Assembly: GCA_027605045.1 (NCBI GenBank)
Contig: JAQFWX010000022.1
Span: 124,001 to 188,000 of the forward strand
Source of the DNA: Phallus indusiatus
Taxonomy: Eukaryota > Basidiomycota > Agaricomycetes > Phallales > Phallaceae
DNA length: 64,000 nucleotides
Direction: 5' to 3'
Shown here: piece by piece, positions 35,566-49,101 of the stretch
Position numbering within the stretch: the stretch's first letter is position 1
Layout of the letters: the number at the start of each line of letters is the position of its first letter
The notes under the pieces: model-generated
The model's database searches: none
What the model was told of the DNA's origin: nothing
What the model saw: the letters and a program-made list of their open reading frames with translations, nothing else
Position numbers and translations under genes: made by a program

Positions 35566-38560
35566 ATGGTATTATGTCCAGCACCAACTTGCGTTAAATT
35601 CTTCAAATCTTCACGGGCACTACAAACCCATATTAGCAAGTCAAGACCATGCAATGATTGGATAGAGAAAACCACCCAGGCTTTACCATTGTATGATGCT
35701 GATGACGTTGAAAATTGGCCAACAATACAATCAGAACCCGCACATGATGAAACAACTGGATTGGCGCAGGACGACGAAAGTAATGATCTGATGATGGAAG
35801 ATTCGAGTGCTGAACCGGTCCTATTCGATTTATCACATGTTGATCCTTCGGTTGAATTGAACAATACTTCTTACCGTTACCGACATTATCCATTCACACG
35901 GGATAATTGAACATACGGTCGGGGACAGACTCCATACGAAGCAACCAGAGCAAGAGAAGTTGATCAAGAGAATGTAACATATCCTTTTGCAAGCATGGAT
36001 GAGTGGTGGTTTGCAAAGTGGATTGCATCTAGTGGACTTCCCGCTACCAGAGTGGATGAGCTCCTGAAATCAGACTGGGTTAGTTTTATCAATTTCTTAT
36101 CTCATCAAAACATCCTGATATTGTTCATCAGATTCGAAAACTTGGAAACCACGCACCGTCATTTGAAACAGCAAAAGATTTGACCAATAGGATTGAATCA
36201 TTGTCCGGAGCGCCGCCTTGGAAAGCTGTATGGGTGACTCTTCCTGAAGCACCTAATGACCCACAGTTGTTGTTATACAGGGACGCTTTAGAATGCCTGA
36301 AATGGCTAGAAGCTAATCCTGAATTTACGGAAGAAAAGGATTATGTACCATACGAGGAATATCTTGATGAAGCCATGACGGAGCGCTGCTACAATGAGAT
36401 GGCAACAGGCGATGCGTGGATGGAGATGCAATCTGAATACCCAGAAGGCATCACAATTCATCCTTATATTCTTTCAAGTGACAGTACTCACTTGACAAAC
36501 TTCTCTGGAGACAAAAAAACGAAGCCATTGTTACTTTCATCTGCACACATCCGGGAACGTGTTCGTTCAGCACCAAGTCATCGAGCTTTTCTGTGCATTG
36601 CTTACCTTCCGGAAGGAAAATTTCCAAATCTCGAGTTTGCAACACAAACGCAAAGAAAAGAAATGCCTGGAATCTTGCAGAGCCGATTGTATTATGAGTG
36701 CACGTTTATTGTTCTAGCCAGTCTTCGAAAGCACGAAACAATACCTGTCAAAATGGTTGATAGCGAAGGATATATAAGGATGGAAATCTTACGGCTAATT
36801 GCGTACATCTGCGATCTCCCAGAACAAGCACTCATCGCATGTCTTGGTGCTAGCAAATGTGTCCCTTGCGAAGTTGACCATTCACAACTTGGGCTTAACA
36901 CTGAACACAGGCCTCGTACCGGTGTTTCAATTCTCAAAAAACTTCGGATAATTCGTCGAAAATGGCCCGAAGCAGATACATGGAAGTTCGCACAAGAAGC
37001 TAAAGAAATTGGCCTTAGCGGCGTTGAAGAACCATGGTGGATGGACTTTACTAAACTCGACATCTGCAAAGTTATTTGCCCTGATGTCTTACACGGTCTT
37101 CATAAGGCCTTTAAAGATCATCTGGTTACGTGGAATGTTAACCTAGTAGGAAAAGCAGAGCTGGATTCAAGACTTACGCGAATGCCAAAGTGGCCAGGAT
37201 CTCGACACTTCACAGCAGGAATCTCGAAGATTTCCCAGTGGTCAGGCAAGGAGCATCGAGATCTTCAAAAATACTTCTTGACTGCTATTAGCGGTCATAC
37301 CAAAGTCCCGCGAGAGGCAATCCGTGCAACAAGAGCGGAGCTTGATTTCATCTATACAGCTCAATATCATTCGCACACCGAAGAAACACTCTGTCAACTT
37401 AGCGCTTACAATGACACGTTCCACGAACACAAAGATATTTTCATTTTGACTCGTGCATGCAGAGGAAAAAGAGGTGTAATTGAACACTTCAATATTCCGA
37501 AACTTCATACTCGTCTTCATTATCCGGAGTTCATTCGAAGGTTAGGCGCGACCGCGAACTATTGCACGGAAACATCAGAACATTATCACATCAAAATTGC
37601 AAAAAACCTTTACAATAATGTAGGGCACAAAGAGTATGCTCTACAGATGGTTCGGCTGCTTGATCGCGAGGAAAAAATTTGTTATCGTGACAGGTACCTT
37701 GCCTGGCGACACGGAGTATCTAACGGAGAAGAGTTAGACAGCATAGACAATGATACCGAAGAACAAGCACACCTCTCATTGGTCCCAATTCCAACCCAGG
37801 TATACCAGCCAACTTTGGCTATAAGGCCCCGCTGGAGTAAACTGCGGCTTCCGACTGCACTTTCAAAAGATTGGTTTGACATGAATACCGCTGCTTTCGA
37901 AGGCACCGTCCAGCGATACGAAGCCAAATTATTGTATGGTGATACTGCTGAAGGACGAGGGTGGGCCTATATGGTAGATGCAATGCCGGACAAGTATTCT
38001 TCTTTGGATATTTGGACGATATTTCGGATTATACTTCCGGTACTGGATCCAATACATGATCGAGCCGAGACATGTATACTTCGTGCGCCGCTGCCAAATA
38101 TGGGTGTTGGTAATGTGGTTTTTGTTGATACAGATCCAGACGGCGATGCTCTTCAAGTTGGAATTAAAGGTCATTTTTTCACATAGCTTGCAGACGTTGA
38201 TAAACCTACCTCATTTTAGGCTTCCAGATTGGTCAACTCCGCATGGTCTTTCGCCCAGCGCTGGATCAAGCGTCGCCCCATCTCGGATTCATTGAACTAT
38301 TTAATATACATCAGTTGGATCCCGTCATGAAGATGTATACAGCAGTCAAGGCTTACAATGATGATGGTTCGCGCAGATGCGAGATCATCCAGCTAGACTC
38401 TGTTGTGCAGCCATGTCCGCTGTCACCGAAGTTTGGGAGTTTAGGGATAGATTTGGATGGTGGAGGAGAAAGAATCAATGGAGGTAACTGTATAGCACGA
38501 GTGGATGAATTTTGGATCAATAGTTTTGATAGCAAAGCGACATACCAAAGTGTTTTCTAG
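35566..38560 (+). pseudogene. Plavaka-type transposase with one in-frame TGA
   Basis: A transposase of the Plavaka group, which belongs to the CACTA-related (CMC) DNA transposons. The N-terminus has a C2H2-like finger, CPAPTCVKFFKSSRALQTH. The frame continues through TYGRGQTPYEATRAREV and EWWFAKWIASSGLP. An intron near 36081-36133 follows, then a long exon with PEGITIHPYILSSDSTHLTN and NFSGDKKTKPLLLSSAHI, typical of the family's catalytic core. An intron near 38186-38240 leads to the C-terminal RMVFRPALDQASPHLGFIE and CPLSPKFG segments, ending ATYQSVF. The only lesion seen is TGA at 35908-35910 in the same frame as both sides. The element's terminal repeats were not found. Confidence 0.85.
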
Positions 38561-39222
38561 ATAGGCATCAGAATCCAACCTGTGTGCTCAAGCACTCACT
38601 AGTACTCACTGATCGGACATTAAGAAAGTAAGGACAGACATGTATTAAGGAGCGGGATAAATATACGGTGATAAATAACAAAAAATTAAAAAAAGAGTAA
38701 GTACCGGGTCTCAGAATGTCTGTGGCGGTCTGAGAGCATCGGATTAACGAGGCGTGAGATGCGCAAGGTCTGAGACTAAACATTAAGCGCTCGCCGCAAA
38801 ACCAGATTACTGATGAACACGGCTGGTATTTGGGCTCGTTCTTCGGAAACAGTTTCATGCTCTTAAAGAAGCTGCCGTTACCTTTGAGCTAACAGATGAT
38901 ATATCTCCGGAGATTGTTCTTTTTATTTCAAGCTTTCGGGCTGAGCTGTGAATTATCTCGGTTCTGACCAGCCACCGTCAAGCATTTCTGGAGGCGATCG
39001 TCGTCAGACTTTTTTGGGTATTATTTCCTTGCACGAGATGTCAAGTTTTCCTATTTGAGCGATGGTGGTATTTATTTGTTTTTTTTTTCCTGCGCGGAAT
39101 TTGAATTAAGGAAGGAAGATATGAAGGGGTGTTCAGCCGAGATCCGAGGGCAGAGATACACGGGCGTGTTCAACACATCTAATTTTTATTTTGTTATCAG
39201 TATAAGAAATCGTTTATCATCG
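38561..39222. other. Intergenic, nothing recognised
   Basis: The 3' flank of the transposase. No terminal inverted repeat or gene was identified. Confidence 0.4.
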
Positions 39223-41173
39223 CTACATCACATCCAATTGTATTGACAGAGACTCCTCGTGCATTTTATTCATAAGATTTTGAGCACTGTCCCTCTCAGC
39301 TGACGTTGAAGCGATGGATTCTTCCCAGGGTCTATCATCCCGGTTTACGAGAAAATCATTTCCCGCACGATATATCCCGGTGGTGTAGCTTGGATCACCT
39401 TTCAGAATCAAAACGAGTCGAGAGCTCTGAAATTTATTGCAGTCTTTAGTAATGAGAAATAGTTTGAAAGTCAAGAAACACAGACTATAGTAGAAGATGT
39501 GACGACTACGACACTAGAGAAAGAAAAGGTGAATGAATAATATACGATTATACCGTTGACTCTTACAGCGGAGCGACATTGACCAAGATGGATCGAATAT
39601 ACACAGTATAAAGTATTAGGCCTACCAGATAGCCCGCTAATAATCCAGTAAGACTGAATGAGTACGTAAAGCTTCAATAAAAATGAACCACGCAACCGAT
39701 ACAGCTTTATACTTCATCAGTAACGTCCCAAAACCGAATAGAAAAACTCACAGAATATAGCACACAACACCATCGCGAAATGAAATGATTATGATAGGTG
39801 CTAATGTCCCACTTTCTCTTAGAAATCGATAATTATTGAAGTTTTTTCTTTGGTCGAGATGTTGGTAAAAGGCGGCCATGGCAAAACAACAATATAGAGC
39901 TTGATTAAAACAAATTAACCATAAAATATACTTAGTGATAAAATGACTGGTTTGTATACCAGCGATTACAACAGCAGGAACCCTGATTCGTATTGTCAGA
40001 TTCATTCCTAATGTGGTTTCAACCCGAATATTACTGACCCTAAGCCTAGAGTCAGCGATGAATGGGGTGCTTTGTTTGGAATGCAGCTGGACTCGAAAGT
40101 AGCAGACAAAGGGATTGCGCTTAATTTGAGGTTTTCTGCATTCAATATGACCAAAAGAATATAAACCTGTCGTAAAGCCAGTTACATCCTCAGTTTGCAT
40201 TAGCATGGCAAGCGAAGTTTACGTACAATCGCCTCCACTGTCGCAATCTTATTAGAGGTAAGCTCTTAAAGGAAGAATTACGCACTTATTGCTAAAACTA
40301 TCAATGTCCATCGAACTAGGCATGAATCAATTAGGAACTCAAAAAGGCACAACACGGGGTGAAACGAATTACACATCTTCGATGCGTATAGCCTATCCAG
40401 TCTTAAGGCAAACAAACATTCTGTTGGGTATATACCCAGCAACAATGTTCCTCTGCAAGACACAATTAGTAATTTGAGATCTCACAATATATATGCACCA
40501 ATCTGAGGGGAACATACATACAAAAATATATACCATGTATAACCGACGCAACTACAACAATCCACAGTCGAAGGGAAAAAACGAAATAGTGTTGAATACA
40601 TACAACTAAAATAGATATGTGCGTTGTCAGGAACAATAATTACTATAAGAGGACATACGTTTGACGTGTCAGCTGGTACTGATAGGCACGCATTTTGAAA
40701 TCAGATGCATTCAATGCAAAACCGTGACGGTCAACTTGAAGGATCTTACCTATTATTAAGCTATTCATTCGCCGTCAGTTAAACGTGACCATGAAAAATG
40801 CTCAAGCATACCAAGGAATGACGAAAGGTGCATAGCGACAAATTAAGTATAAGGTCTTAAAAAGGGACCAGGACCCTCTTTGAGGATGAATCAACAGAAA
40901 AACCCTGTGATAGCATAAATTACAAACCTCCAGACATAGACAACCTATGATCTCTCTGATCGGTGTTTTTCAAGAGTTATATGCTAAAGACTCTACCTCT
41001 TCCTTAAAATTGAGCAACGTATCAAAAATCAGCAACGCTAGTGCTCCGCCTACTCAACTGAATCAAATTATAGTTTAGCAAAAAAGTGTAATGGACTAAC
41101 AGGCTAATTGACGAAGGCGATATGTGTCGAGGGCGAGCTCATTCATCTCCGTCGGAGTTAGTGTCATTATCAT
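39223..41173 (-). CDS. DUF6533-like membrane protein (third copy)
   Basis: Read from MIMTLTPTEMNELALDTYRL at 41173. The next exon carries GGALALLIFDTLLNFKEEVE, a good match to the DUF6533 signature (F/Y-D-x-L-L-x-x-x-x-E-V). Further exons give a helix around LLLGIYPTECLFALR, then ILWLICFNQALYCCFAMAAF, SFRDGVVCYIL and a long cytoplasmic tail ending SLSIQLDVM at 39223. It is more divergent from the cluster copies than those are from each other. Exon joins in 39470-39750 and 40200-41100 are tentative, and some decay cannot be excluded. Function unknown. Confidence 0.55.
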
Positions 41174-43236
41174 TGGTGTCTGAGGCCAAACAGATGGAAT
41201 AGGGTGGATCCAAACAGATAGTTTATTTTCTCTTAATCGACAGGGCAGCTTATATCATGGGAGGTCACTACATAGACTGCGGTGTAAGCATGATGTAGTT
41301 GTTTTTCAGCTCAGTATACATATCAACTGACTTCAGCGAATGTGTTGGCGGGAAAGAAACATTTTCTACAATCAAACAACCAGTCTTACCTCAAGAAAAT
41401 TGATTTTGAAATGATTTCTTCTGGAATTAAATGAAGGCACGTATTCATGCCGGCCCAGGAATATGATGGCATCTGTCAATCCAAACTCAAATCAACAGTT
41501 GAAAGCCTCACCAATAGTATATCACGCATAATTATAAGTAAAATCATACATAATATAATATTTCCGCACTTTCATTCTACCACACCCCCCAGTCACTTCT
41601 CGTGTATGGATGACTACTAACTTGAATCAAACCCAGATTACTAATCTAGTAGTACGGCCGTGGTGCTTGGTTTTTTCGGCGAAATCACCTCAGTCTTATC
41701 ACTCTGGCATTGGATAAATAAAAGTGTTGAGCGACGTCAGATCCCGTGCATGTTTTCGAACTTCCATTTGTATCATACGACTTGACACAATATCAACCGA
41801 ATCCGATGGTTCCGGATACAATAGGTACCAAAATATATTTTCCCATACATCCGACGCTTTTACCCACTGAATCAAATGGGGTTTGTTGGAATGAAAGCTA
41901 TATTCTCAGTTGAACTCGAAAGTACAGTATGACTAGTTGCGCTCTGATTGCCATCACGAAGCGAGCGCTAGTCTGAGCGTCTGAATACAATCAAATTCCA
42001 TTCGCACCCACCAATCAAATCGCTCGTGTCAAGCGTGTCTTAATCTCTTCCCATAGTTATCCTGGTTCCCTTGAGAATGCTCGTAATAGGGACCTAGCTG
42101 TTAGACACTAGCGCTTACTGATTATGATTACACGACTCGAATGTCGCTGAGTTAGTTTTTCCTTCAAAGGAGGTTTTTTAGACTCAGCGGACTAATAGTT
42201 TCGTTGTATATAAATCTCTTTATTTTTCTATTCTAATATAGTTTCCCTTTTCGAACCATTCATACCATCGGCGATCTGTTTCTTTTTCGCCGACTTACGG
42301 GTTGGGCGCCGATCAACAAAACAGACCGGTTGCTCCATTTACTTCCAGGCCTCCTGGAGTCTTCTGATGATCATTCTTGGATAGAAACTTCTGAAAGAAG
42401 TTGCCGGGAGCTGTTTGAATAATCATTGAAGAGCCAGACAACTTGAACTCGATCGGAGATTATAATGCTCGTTGAACAGATTATAACCCAGACTGTTGGG
42501 GGAATTTGAGTTAATCAATGTACTAAAGAAACAAAATGACAATTAAGCCCGAAAATTCGTCTTTTTATCATCAGAAAGATTTTTCCGTCCCTTCACAATC
42601 GGAGTACGTCCTTCCATCAGCAAAGTCTCAGTTGAGACCAATGGACCTCGCATGCGATCTGCCCAACATGAACATCTGTGGTTAGTGGTGAGCGATTCCA
42701 ATTTGGCACCGAGTTGACCGTACCTGGGCCCTAGTCGTGCTCACTAACCAACAAGTACCGCAATTACATATAGGCAGACATTGAGCAGATAAGTTACGTT
42801 TTCCCTGAAACGGGATTCAGACTGCAGAGGACCAGTAACAACGGAAAGCTGTGATGTCGAGTGATTGCGCGAGAAAACGAGTTACAAAGAAAACAAGCAT
42901 ATTTGACGCCCTGGGCCTACTTGAATCTGAGCCGGTAAAAAGGCGTAGATAGCAGTGGCAAGCACAGCCAGGCTATTAGTTACAGGTCATCCTACATGCA
43001 CGAGATCAGGTTGAACTGCTTTACTTCATGATATTATAAGTAATCTGACATCTTCTCAACTGAGATCTCAGCAGTGGTTTTACGAGATGATCATCGGTAT
43101 TATCCAAAGGTCCGTTTCTGACCTCGATGTCAACTTTCCTTTTGAGTAGCTTCTCAAATTCCGTAGGAATAAGGTAGAACAAATACTAAAATATGAATGT
43201 CAAGAATCAATGTTAATAGATCGAAATAGGAACTTG
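41174..43236. other. 2-kb intergenic region
   Basis: No gene was recognised. A stretch near 42098-42300 with TATATAAATCTC at about 42209 looks like an LTR-type promoter, but ends and target duplication could not be fixed. Confidence 0.35.
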
Positions 43237-43241
43237 GAGAA

Positions 43242-43525
43242 TGTAAGAGTCTGGACTCTCTCGATCTGTCCGAGACGTCCGAGTCGGGGACTTCGGACTG
43301 GTTCCTAATATTATCTTTTATTTCGTATTCTTACCAATCGTTTCCGAACGATTGCTTATGTTTTCTCTTTATCTAAGTAATTAGATAATCTTTATTTAGG
43401 TATATAAAGCTCGAGATGTAGATATATTTTTCTTTAGCTTCTTTAACGAAGACCATCTGCACTCATCTTTGTGTGATATCCTTTGTTCTTGAAGTTCTTG
43501 TGTAAAAGTCTTTCGGACTTTTACA
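43242..43525 (+). mobile_element. Solo LTR (284 bp, different family)
   Basis: It starts TGTAAGAGTC and ends GACTTTTACA, inverted at the tips, with GAGAA duplicated at 43237-43241 and 43526-43530. Its last 25 bases (43501-43525) themselves form a hairpin. Confidence 0.85.
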
Positions 43526-43530
43526 GAGAA

Positions 43531-43940
43531 CTAGCGGTTGTCGCAACGCGCAGAAAACTAACTACAGGGATTGATAATATTTTACTAAAGCTATACTACT
43601 ATTTACTAATAACTTCCTTCTTTCTGGTATTTTACCAACGCTCTACTAATGCGCCTGAACGCTCGTTATACTAATACCAATACCAACAGCGGTCAACTAA
43701 TACTAGTCATAGGTACTATGCCATTGAAGCAGCTGATAGGCCGCTGACGGCCCGTGCGGAACCTTTATAAGGCTGTTAACCCACCTATTCAGCGTAGCCT
43801 GAGAAGGGAGTATCATATTACTTACATACTGTCATACTATGGGTTATATACATAACATAAACATATGTTTCAGAAGAAGAAAATGCGGTAGAGGAAAGCA
43901 AAATCCCAGAAGAGATACGATATATAACAAATGCCAAAGT
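43531..43940. other. Intergenic / 3' region of golgin-like gene
   Basis: AT-rich with repeated ACTAATA and TACCAA phrases. Nothing else was recognised. Confidence 0.4.
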
Positions 43941-46900
43941 TTATAGAACAACCAAATCGCCTTTACAAGCATGACACCAAAATATGTGACTCTCGTCCCA
44001 TCCTTTCAAATGGTATCTCGGAGCATGTTTTGCAGTACCAGACGCAGCAGAAGTAGCCTGAGATTGTGTTTGCGATCCTTGCCTAGGAGAAGAATAACCT
44101 CCTACACCGTTACTCTCGCCTTCTACGCCACCGCCCTCGTCTATCTCAACGATACTCGACACTCGAGATAACGGCGATCCAGTTGACATTCCGAGACCGA
44201 TCCCAGTCATTGACAGTATACCCGCCGCTCGTTCACTCTCAATTCGGGCTTTGAGCATCCCAAGAGAAATCTTTCTCTTCCGACGTATATCGTTCGACAG
44301 ATTTTCTTCATAAACCACCCGTGGACGAACAGCCCGCAACGAGTGGCGTGATTGCGAAAGAGAAGAGGGAGTATGAGGACGGGTGTCGGTGGTACTTATA
44401 CTTCGACGCCCATTGCCCGATGTAGACGCTTCACGGACGCCAGCACGCGATTGTCGAAGCATTTGACCCAGCTCGTCTTCGAGAGCAGCAATACGCTTTT
44501 GCTGAGTATGTTCGTTCGCTTTGGCGGCGAAAACTTCTGATTCTAGCTCACGTATGCGAGATTGGGCATCCGACATGTCAAGCGCGTGCTGATCCCGGAT
44601 AGAGCTAAACAGCTCATCGCTAAGACTTGGAGAAGTTGTATGACCTGGTCGTTGATCTTTCGATGATGGGGCAGTAGCAGCAGAAGCTCGTAAATTCGAC
44701 ACTTCTTGATCTTTTTCGAAGAGCTGTTCCCGCAGCGATTCCAGCTCCGCCCTCATTCCTTCCAGAACTTCATTACTGTCAGCCTCGCTTTTTTGAAGTT
44801 CCTCTGAAGCCAGACGAGCGTGATCCAATTCAATCTTGAGTGAACTGATTTCCGCTCTCTGCATATCTCGTTCTTGCATGAGCTGAGTCGAGATCCTCTC
44901 GGTTTCTTGCCACTCGTCTTTCATCTTCGCAATGTCCTCTCGTAATTGCGCGACGACAGTCTCTAACTCGTCATGCGCCTTTTTGCTTTGAGCAACTTCG
45001 TGCTCCACTTCCGCTTTCTCGGCCTGAACGTTGTCGACGTTCTCTTGCTCCTCTCGAATGCGAACTTCCGCATTCTCCAGTTGAAGTCGTACATCGTGCA
45101 AGTCAGTTTCGAGAGTAACAACTTCCTTTTCTAGACCATGAATCTTCCTATCGCGCGATGAAATGCGTTCCTCGTCTTCAGCTCCCTTGTTTGCTAGTTC
45201 AACGAGTTTTGGTCGTACTTCTTCCAACTGAGCTAGCAGATTCATGTTCTCAGATCGCAGTGCCTGAAGAGACGTCTCTGTATCAGCCAGCTTTCTTAAC
45301 GCCGTCGATAGATGTAACTCGAGTTCATCATGATGGCGCGTTCTACTAGCAAGATTCGCAGAAAGAGTCGACATCTGTTGTTGGAAAGATGTGATTGTAT
45401 CACGACTAGTATCCAGCTCCTTTTGGAAATGAGCTCGTTCTTCGGAGACGGTTTGATGTTGCTGACGGAGCTGCGTCAACTCTTCATTGACAGATGATAA
45501 ATTAGCCTCGAGATTTGAGTATCTCTGGACATGTTCTCCCTTTTCTTCCGTTAGGGTCTTGAGCTGGGCTGTAAGATTGTCTCCGTTCTGGGTAGCCGCC
45601 GTTAGATTCTAGCAGATAGAATAAGCAAATTATGAATAACATATAAATGAAGGAAATTGGTTACAAACCTCTTGCAGACGAGTCAAACTCTCCCCCAGCT
45701 CTTCGACTCTTTCCCTACTAGCTGACAGCGCTTGCTCCAAAACCTCTACTCTATCATCTTCTTTCATAATCCGCAACTCGTTCTCGCGTTCTTCAAGTTT
45801 TTGTTGAGTCTCAGCAAGAGCTCGTTGATTGTCATCAAGATCAACCTCCTGAATACAATGACATGAATAAATAGAAAGCATGAACAAGATAGTACGCACC
45901 AATGCTCTTAGCTGTTCTCGCAATGATTGTTCGTTCTGTTCACTAGTCTGTAGTCTCGATTTCAGGCTTTTCATCTCAGTGGTCATGTTGATCTTTTCCC
46001 GTTCCGAAGAGTCCAGCCTTTCTTGAAGACCAACAACCTGAGAACGAGCTTCCGAAAGAAGTCCCTCTGATTCCGACAACTCTAGGAGAACATATGAGAA
46101 AACAAGAAGTGTAAGAAAATTATGCTTGTTTTCTTACTGCTCTGCAGTGGACCTAGTTCCGCCACCTGATCTACCAGCGCAGTCTTTTCATTGACGAGTA
46201 ACGTAATAGTTTGCTGTTGTGTCGTTGATGAACTGTGTAGGCTCGCCAGCTCTTCTTGCGCCCGTGACAATGCAGTCTGCAAATCATTCACATTGCGCGC
46301 TGAAGATTCTAGAGCGGTTTGGGCCTCTTTAGCTTGAGACGACGCCTGTCGAACTTCATTACGCAACGCCTCAGCCTCTTTTGCTGCATCCGCGCGAGCC
46401 GATTTGAGGTCAGCATTCAGCTGCGCGATTTCCGCTTCGTATTTTGAACGAGTGTTTTGCAATTCTATTTCACTTGGTGTAGGGCCTTTTGGAACTTGTG
46501 GCGGTGGTGCTGAAACAGGTGTCGATGTTCTGCGTTCCATTCGAGAGAAGACTGGAGAGCCTGGGGTATATGGTTGATGTTGGTTGTTATGAATAGGAAC
46601 AGGCGAAGGTGATGATACTGCTCGTCCCAGAGCTACTGGCGAAGGCATAGGCCGCAAAGGTGAAGGAGCCAATCTAAAAAAAATATGAATGAGGACGGTG
46701 AACAGAGAGATAGTTACAAAGACTCGCACACTCCAAATTCTCCAAATCCAGTATCATTTGCTAACGCAGGTTTTCCAAATAGTATAGAAGCGTCTTGAAT
46801 GTCTAGAGACGGCGAGTTGTTAGATGGTGAATTGGCAAAGTTGGGTGGGGGAGGCGTAGAAGGCACTGGTACTGGTGCTGGTGAACCGGTTCGTGGTGAA

Positions 46901-47075
46901 CTTGCCCCTCCATCTGCATAATTTCCGGAGGCCTTTTGTTGTTGTCGTTTTTTAAGCTAGAAGTGGAATTCCAGTTAACGTTTTGACACGGAATACAAGC
47001 AGAGTATTCCCGTTAAGCACGTACCAAAGCTTTCGCCCTTGCCGCCTTCTCAGCACGTTCTGCAGCGTCGGACAT
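43941..47075 (-). CDS. Golgin-like coiled-coil protein (GM130/BUG1-like)
   Basis: A long protein, roughly 950 residues, starting MSDAAERAEKAARAKALLKK. The basic N-terminal RAKALLKKRQQQK stretch resembles the tether-binding tip of GM130-type golgins. It is followed by a Pro/Ser-rich region (SPAPVPVPSTPPPP; PSPVALGRAVSSPSPV). Then come hundreds of residues of heptad coiled-coil rich in E, L, Q and A (ELQNTRSKYEAEIAQLNADL onward), a serine-rich linker and a short C-terminal tail, ESHIFWCHACKGDLVVL, whose cysteines could bind metal. At least four short introns interrupt it. A role as a cis-Golgi vesicle-tethering factor is inferred from architecture alone; other coiled-coil scaffolds are possible. 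Confidence 0.7.
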
Positions 47076-48048
47076 TTTTTGGGTGCTAATGCAAGACTAA
47101 AACTTAAATATTATTGAGGAAAAGTGAGTTTATATGTGGGATTTCAATGCGAAGTCATGAAGAAAAATGCGTTTTGGGAGTGTATGAAAAGGGAAACAAA
47201 GTTAGAACTTGGGAAATGGGCAGGCAACGTGCTTGTGACTGTGTGTGACTCCAGTTCGGCACAAGCAAGCGGCAGCTGTCTGGCAAGCTTCGCCATAGTT
47301 TTTTTGTTCTAGACTCATTCCACCAACAGTTTTGAACCACAAAACAACCTCCATCACTAGTAACAATCTCGACATGTTGATGGCGCTCTTTGAGTAGGAA
47401 GAGAAGATGATGTCGCCGATGGAGCAAATAAGCACTGAATATTGAATATTCATTCACAAGCCGAATTCAATCAAACTCTTCCTACTAGTAGCCGGTGCTT
47501 AGTATGGGACAAAGTTGGTTGAGCGAAGGTATCAAGCATTCCGCGTTTTATGGGATTGGAATTACTGAGAACCGGGAGCTCGAGGACCCCTTGAGTCCCT
47601 ATCCGGCGTTCTCGGTAATCAGCAAGCTCACTTCCATCGGCGTACCGTGGACTTTGTAGCAGCAAAGCAGTCTTGGGAGAGGGAGGGATTTTTGCGACCA
47701 CATGAGGTACTTCTTAAACCCCAGAGCACTGACCATTACCCACAATCAGAAACTTCCTGGTATCATCCACGTTGGACGTGACTTCACAGCAATATCACTT
47801 CAAACACTACCAATCCATATAGGAAAGGTCGCCATATGGTTCTTTAGAAATTGCTGTTAAGCAAAAATCGCTTTTGTGTTTTCTTATGCTATTTCAGTCC
47901 TTCGCTTTCCTTCGCTTTTTCAAAACGCGTGAGGAATTTCAAAGAAAATCAGGCCACATTTTACAGCTTCCGCCATTTAAAGCCCCCCGATTGTAGATTG
48001 AAGTTAGGACGCCTCGTCTAAGTCACAAGTCACCCCAAACAAATAACC
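47076..48048. other. Intergenic; one possible small ORF
   Basis: A 76-codon frame on the minus strand (47471-47701, MVAKIPPSPKTALLLQS...) has protein-like composition but no recognised domain and no supported partner exon, so it is not called as a gene. Nothing else was seen. Confidence 0.35.
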
Positions 48049-48861
48049 ATGACCGTTTTCCAAGCATATTGCAACGATGTCAGTTAGATTAACCTTACTG
48101 TCTCCCACAGCCACAAGTCTGATACCTTTCAACTCTAGGTCGATAATCCAAATCTTTGGCGTTTTGTTCTTACTTTCCCCAACTCCAGTGTAGCCGACCA
48201 ATGGTGGCGCGCTATCTCAGACACTCCCAGTCTCGCTGGCTTAATGACGCGTATCAATCCACAATTCTACACCCACAACGCGAACTCTTTCAATATCAAA
48301 GATTTTTTCACCGATTCTCGAACGGAACAATTTGCTTCGGACTTCGTGGGGAAGCTTTTTATGACATTGATCGATGATCTAGCCGGTCGAGATATTCCAG
48401 TCATTAAAAGCGTCCATGTCGCCAACGCTATCAGTGGAAACTGGTGAATATTCTCCCCGCTGTTTCTCTGACTGATCTGGATATTGACGTGTTACGCTTG
48501 CAGGTTCTTCTTGCGCTCCATTGCTGACTCCAGCCTCTACTGGCACTTTCACCCCTTGAACCCCGGACAAAATCTTACACTCTCCGCCACTCAGCGCACT
48601 GCTTTTTGTATCAGCGCTGTGGATGAGGCCGTCGCAGGTAAAGTGCTCGTTGACACCGACCTCGTTACATTACAGATCGAGTGGACAGATTTTCACGTCA
48701 ATGTGAGCAGTAGCAAGGACCTGCTGGCGGATGTGGATGCCCATCAGTTTTTGTTTGCAGACTTGAGGAATAAGACTGGACACGTGCCGGCTTATGGTTT
48801 ATTGAAAGATAAGAGTGATTCATCCACTTATACCGGGTGGAAGTGGGAGCTGGTGGAATAG
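48049..48861 (+). CDS. Hypothetical protein, 230 aa, three exons
   Basis: Exons 48049-48078, 48139-48443 and 48504-48861 join in frame to 230 residues. The start is MTVFQAYCND; the middle reads DFFTDSRTEQFASDFVGK and LFMTLIDDLAGRDIPVIKS; the third exon begins FFLRSIADSSLYWHF and ends WKWELVE. There is no signal peptide or transmembrane helix. I do not recognise the family. A disrupted copy at 16054-16920 conserves both intron positions, which supports the gene model. The neighbour HSP20 gene is convergent, 240 bp away. Confidence 0.75.
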
Positions 48862-49101
48862 CTATTGTTTTTTATTAGTACTGCTGTAAACTGAATCGAA
48901 CATCAATCCGACCATTTTTCTTGTCATGTTTGTTCTGATATTTTCTTGTTATCTGTGATGTGAGGCTCTAAATGAGAATTATACTCTGAGTTAGGTTTTG
49001 CATAACAGCTAATACATACATAGACTAGTGTGATTCATCTTTTATTATGATATGACAGGTTAAAAATTCATAAATACAAAAACACAAACACTATTGTTCA
49101 A

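Noticed and set aside
36451..38174. Minus-strand frames within the Plavaka transposase
   Set aside because: Antisense shadows of a well-supported coding exon.
42098..42340. Possible LTR with TATATAAATC promoter
   Set aside because: Neither end nor target duplication could be fixed; not called as an element.
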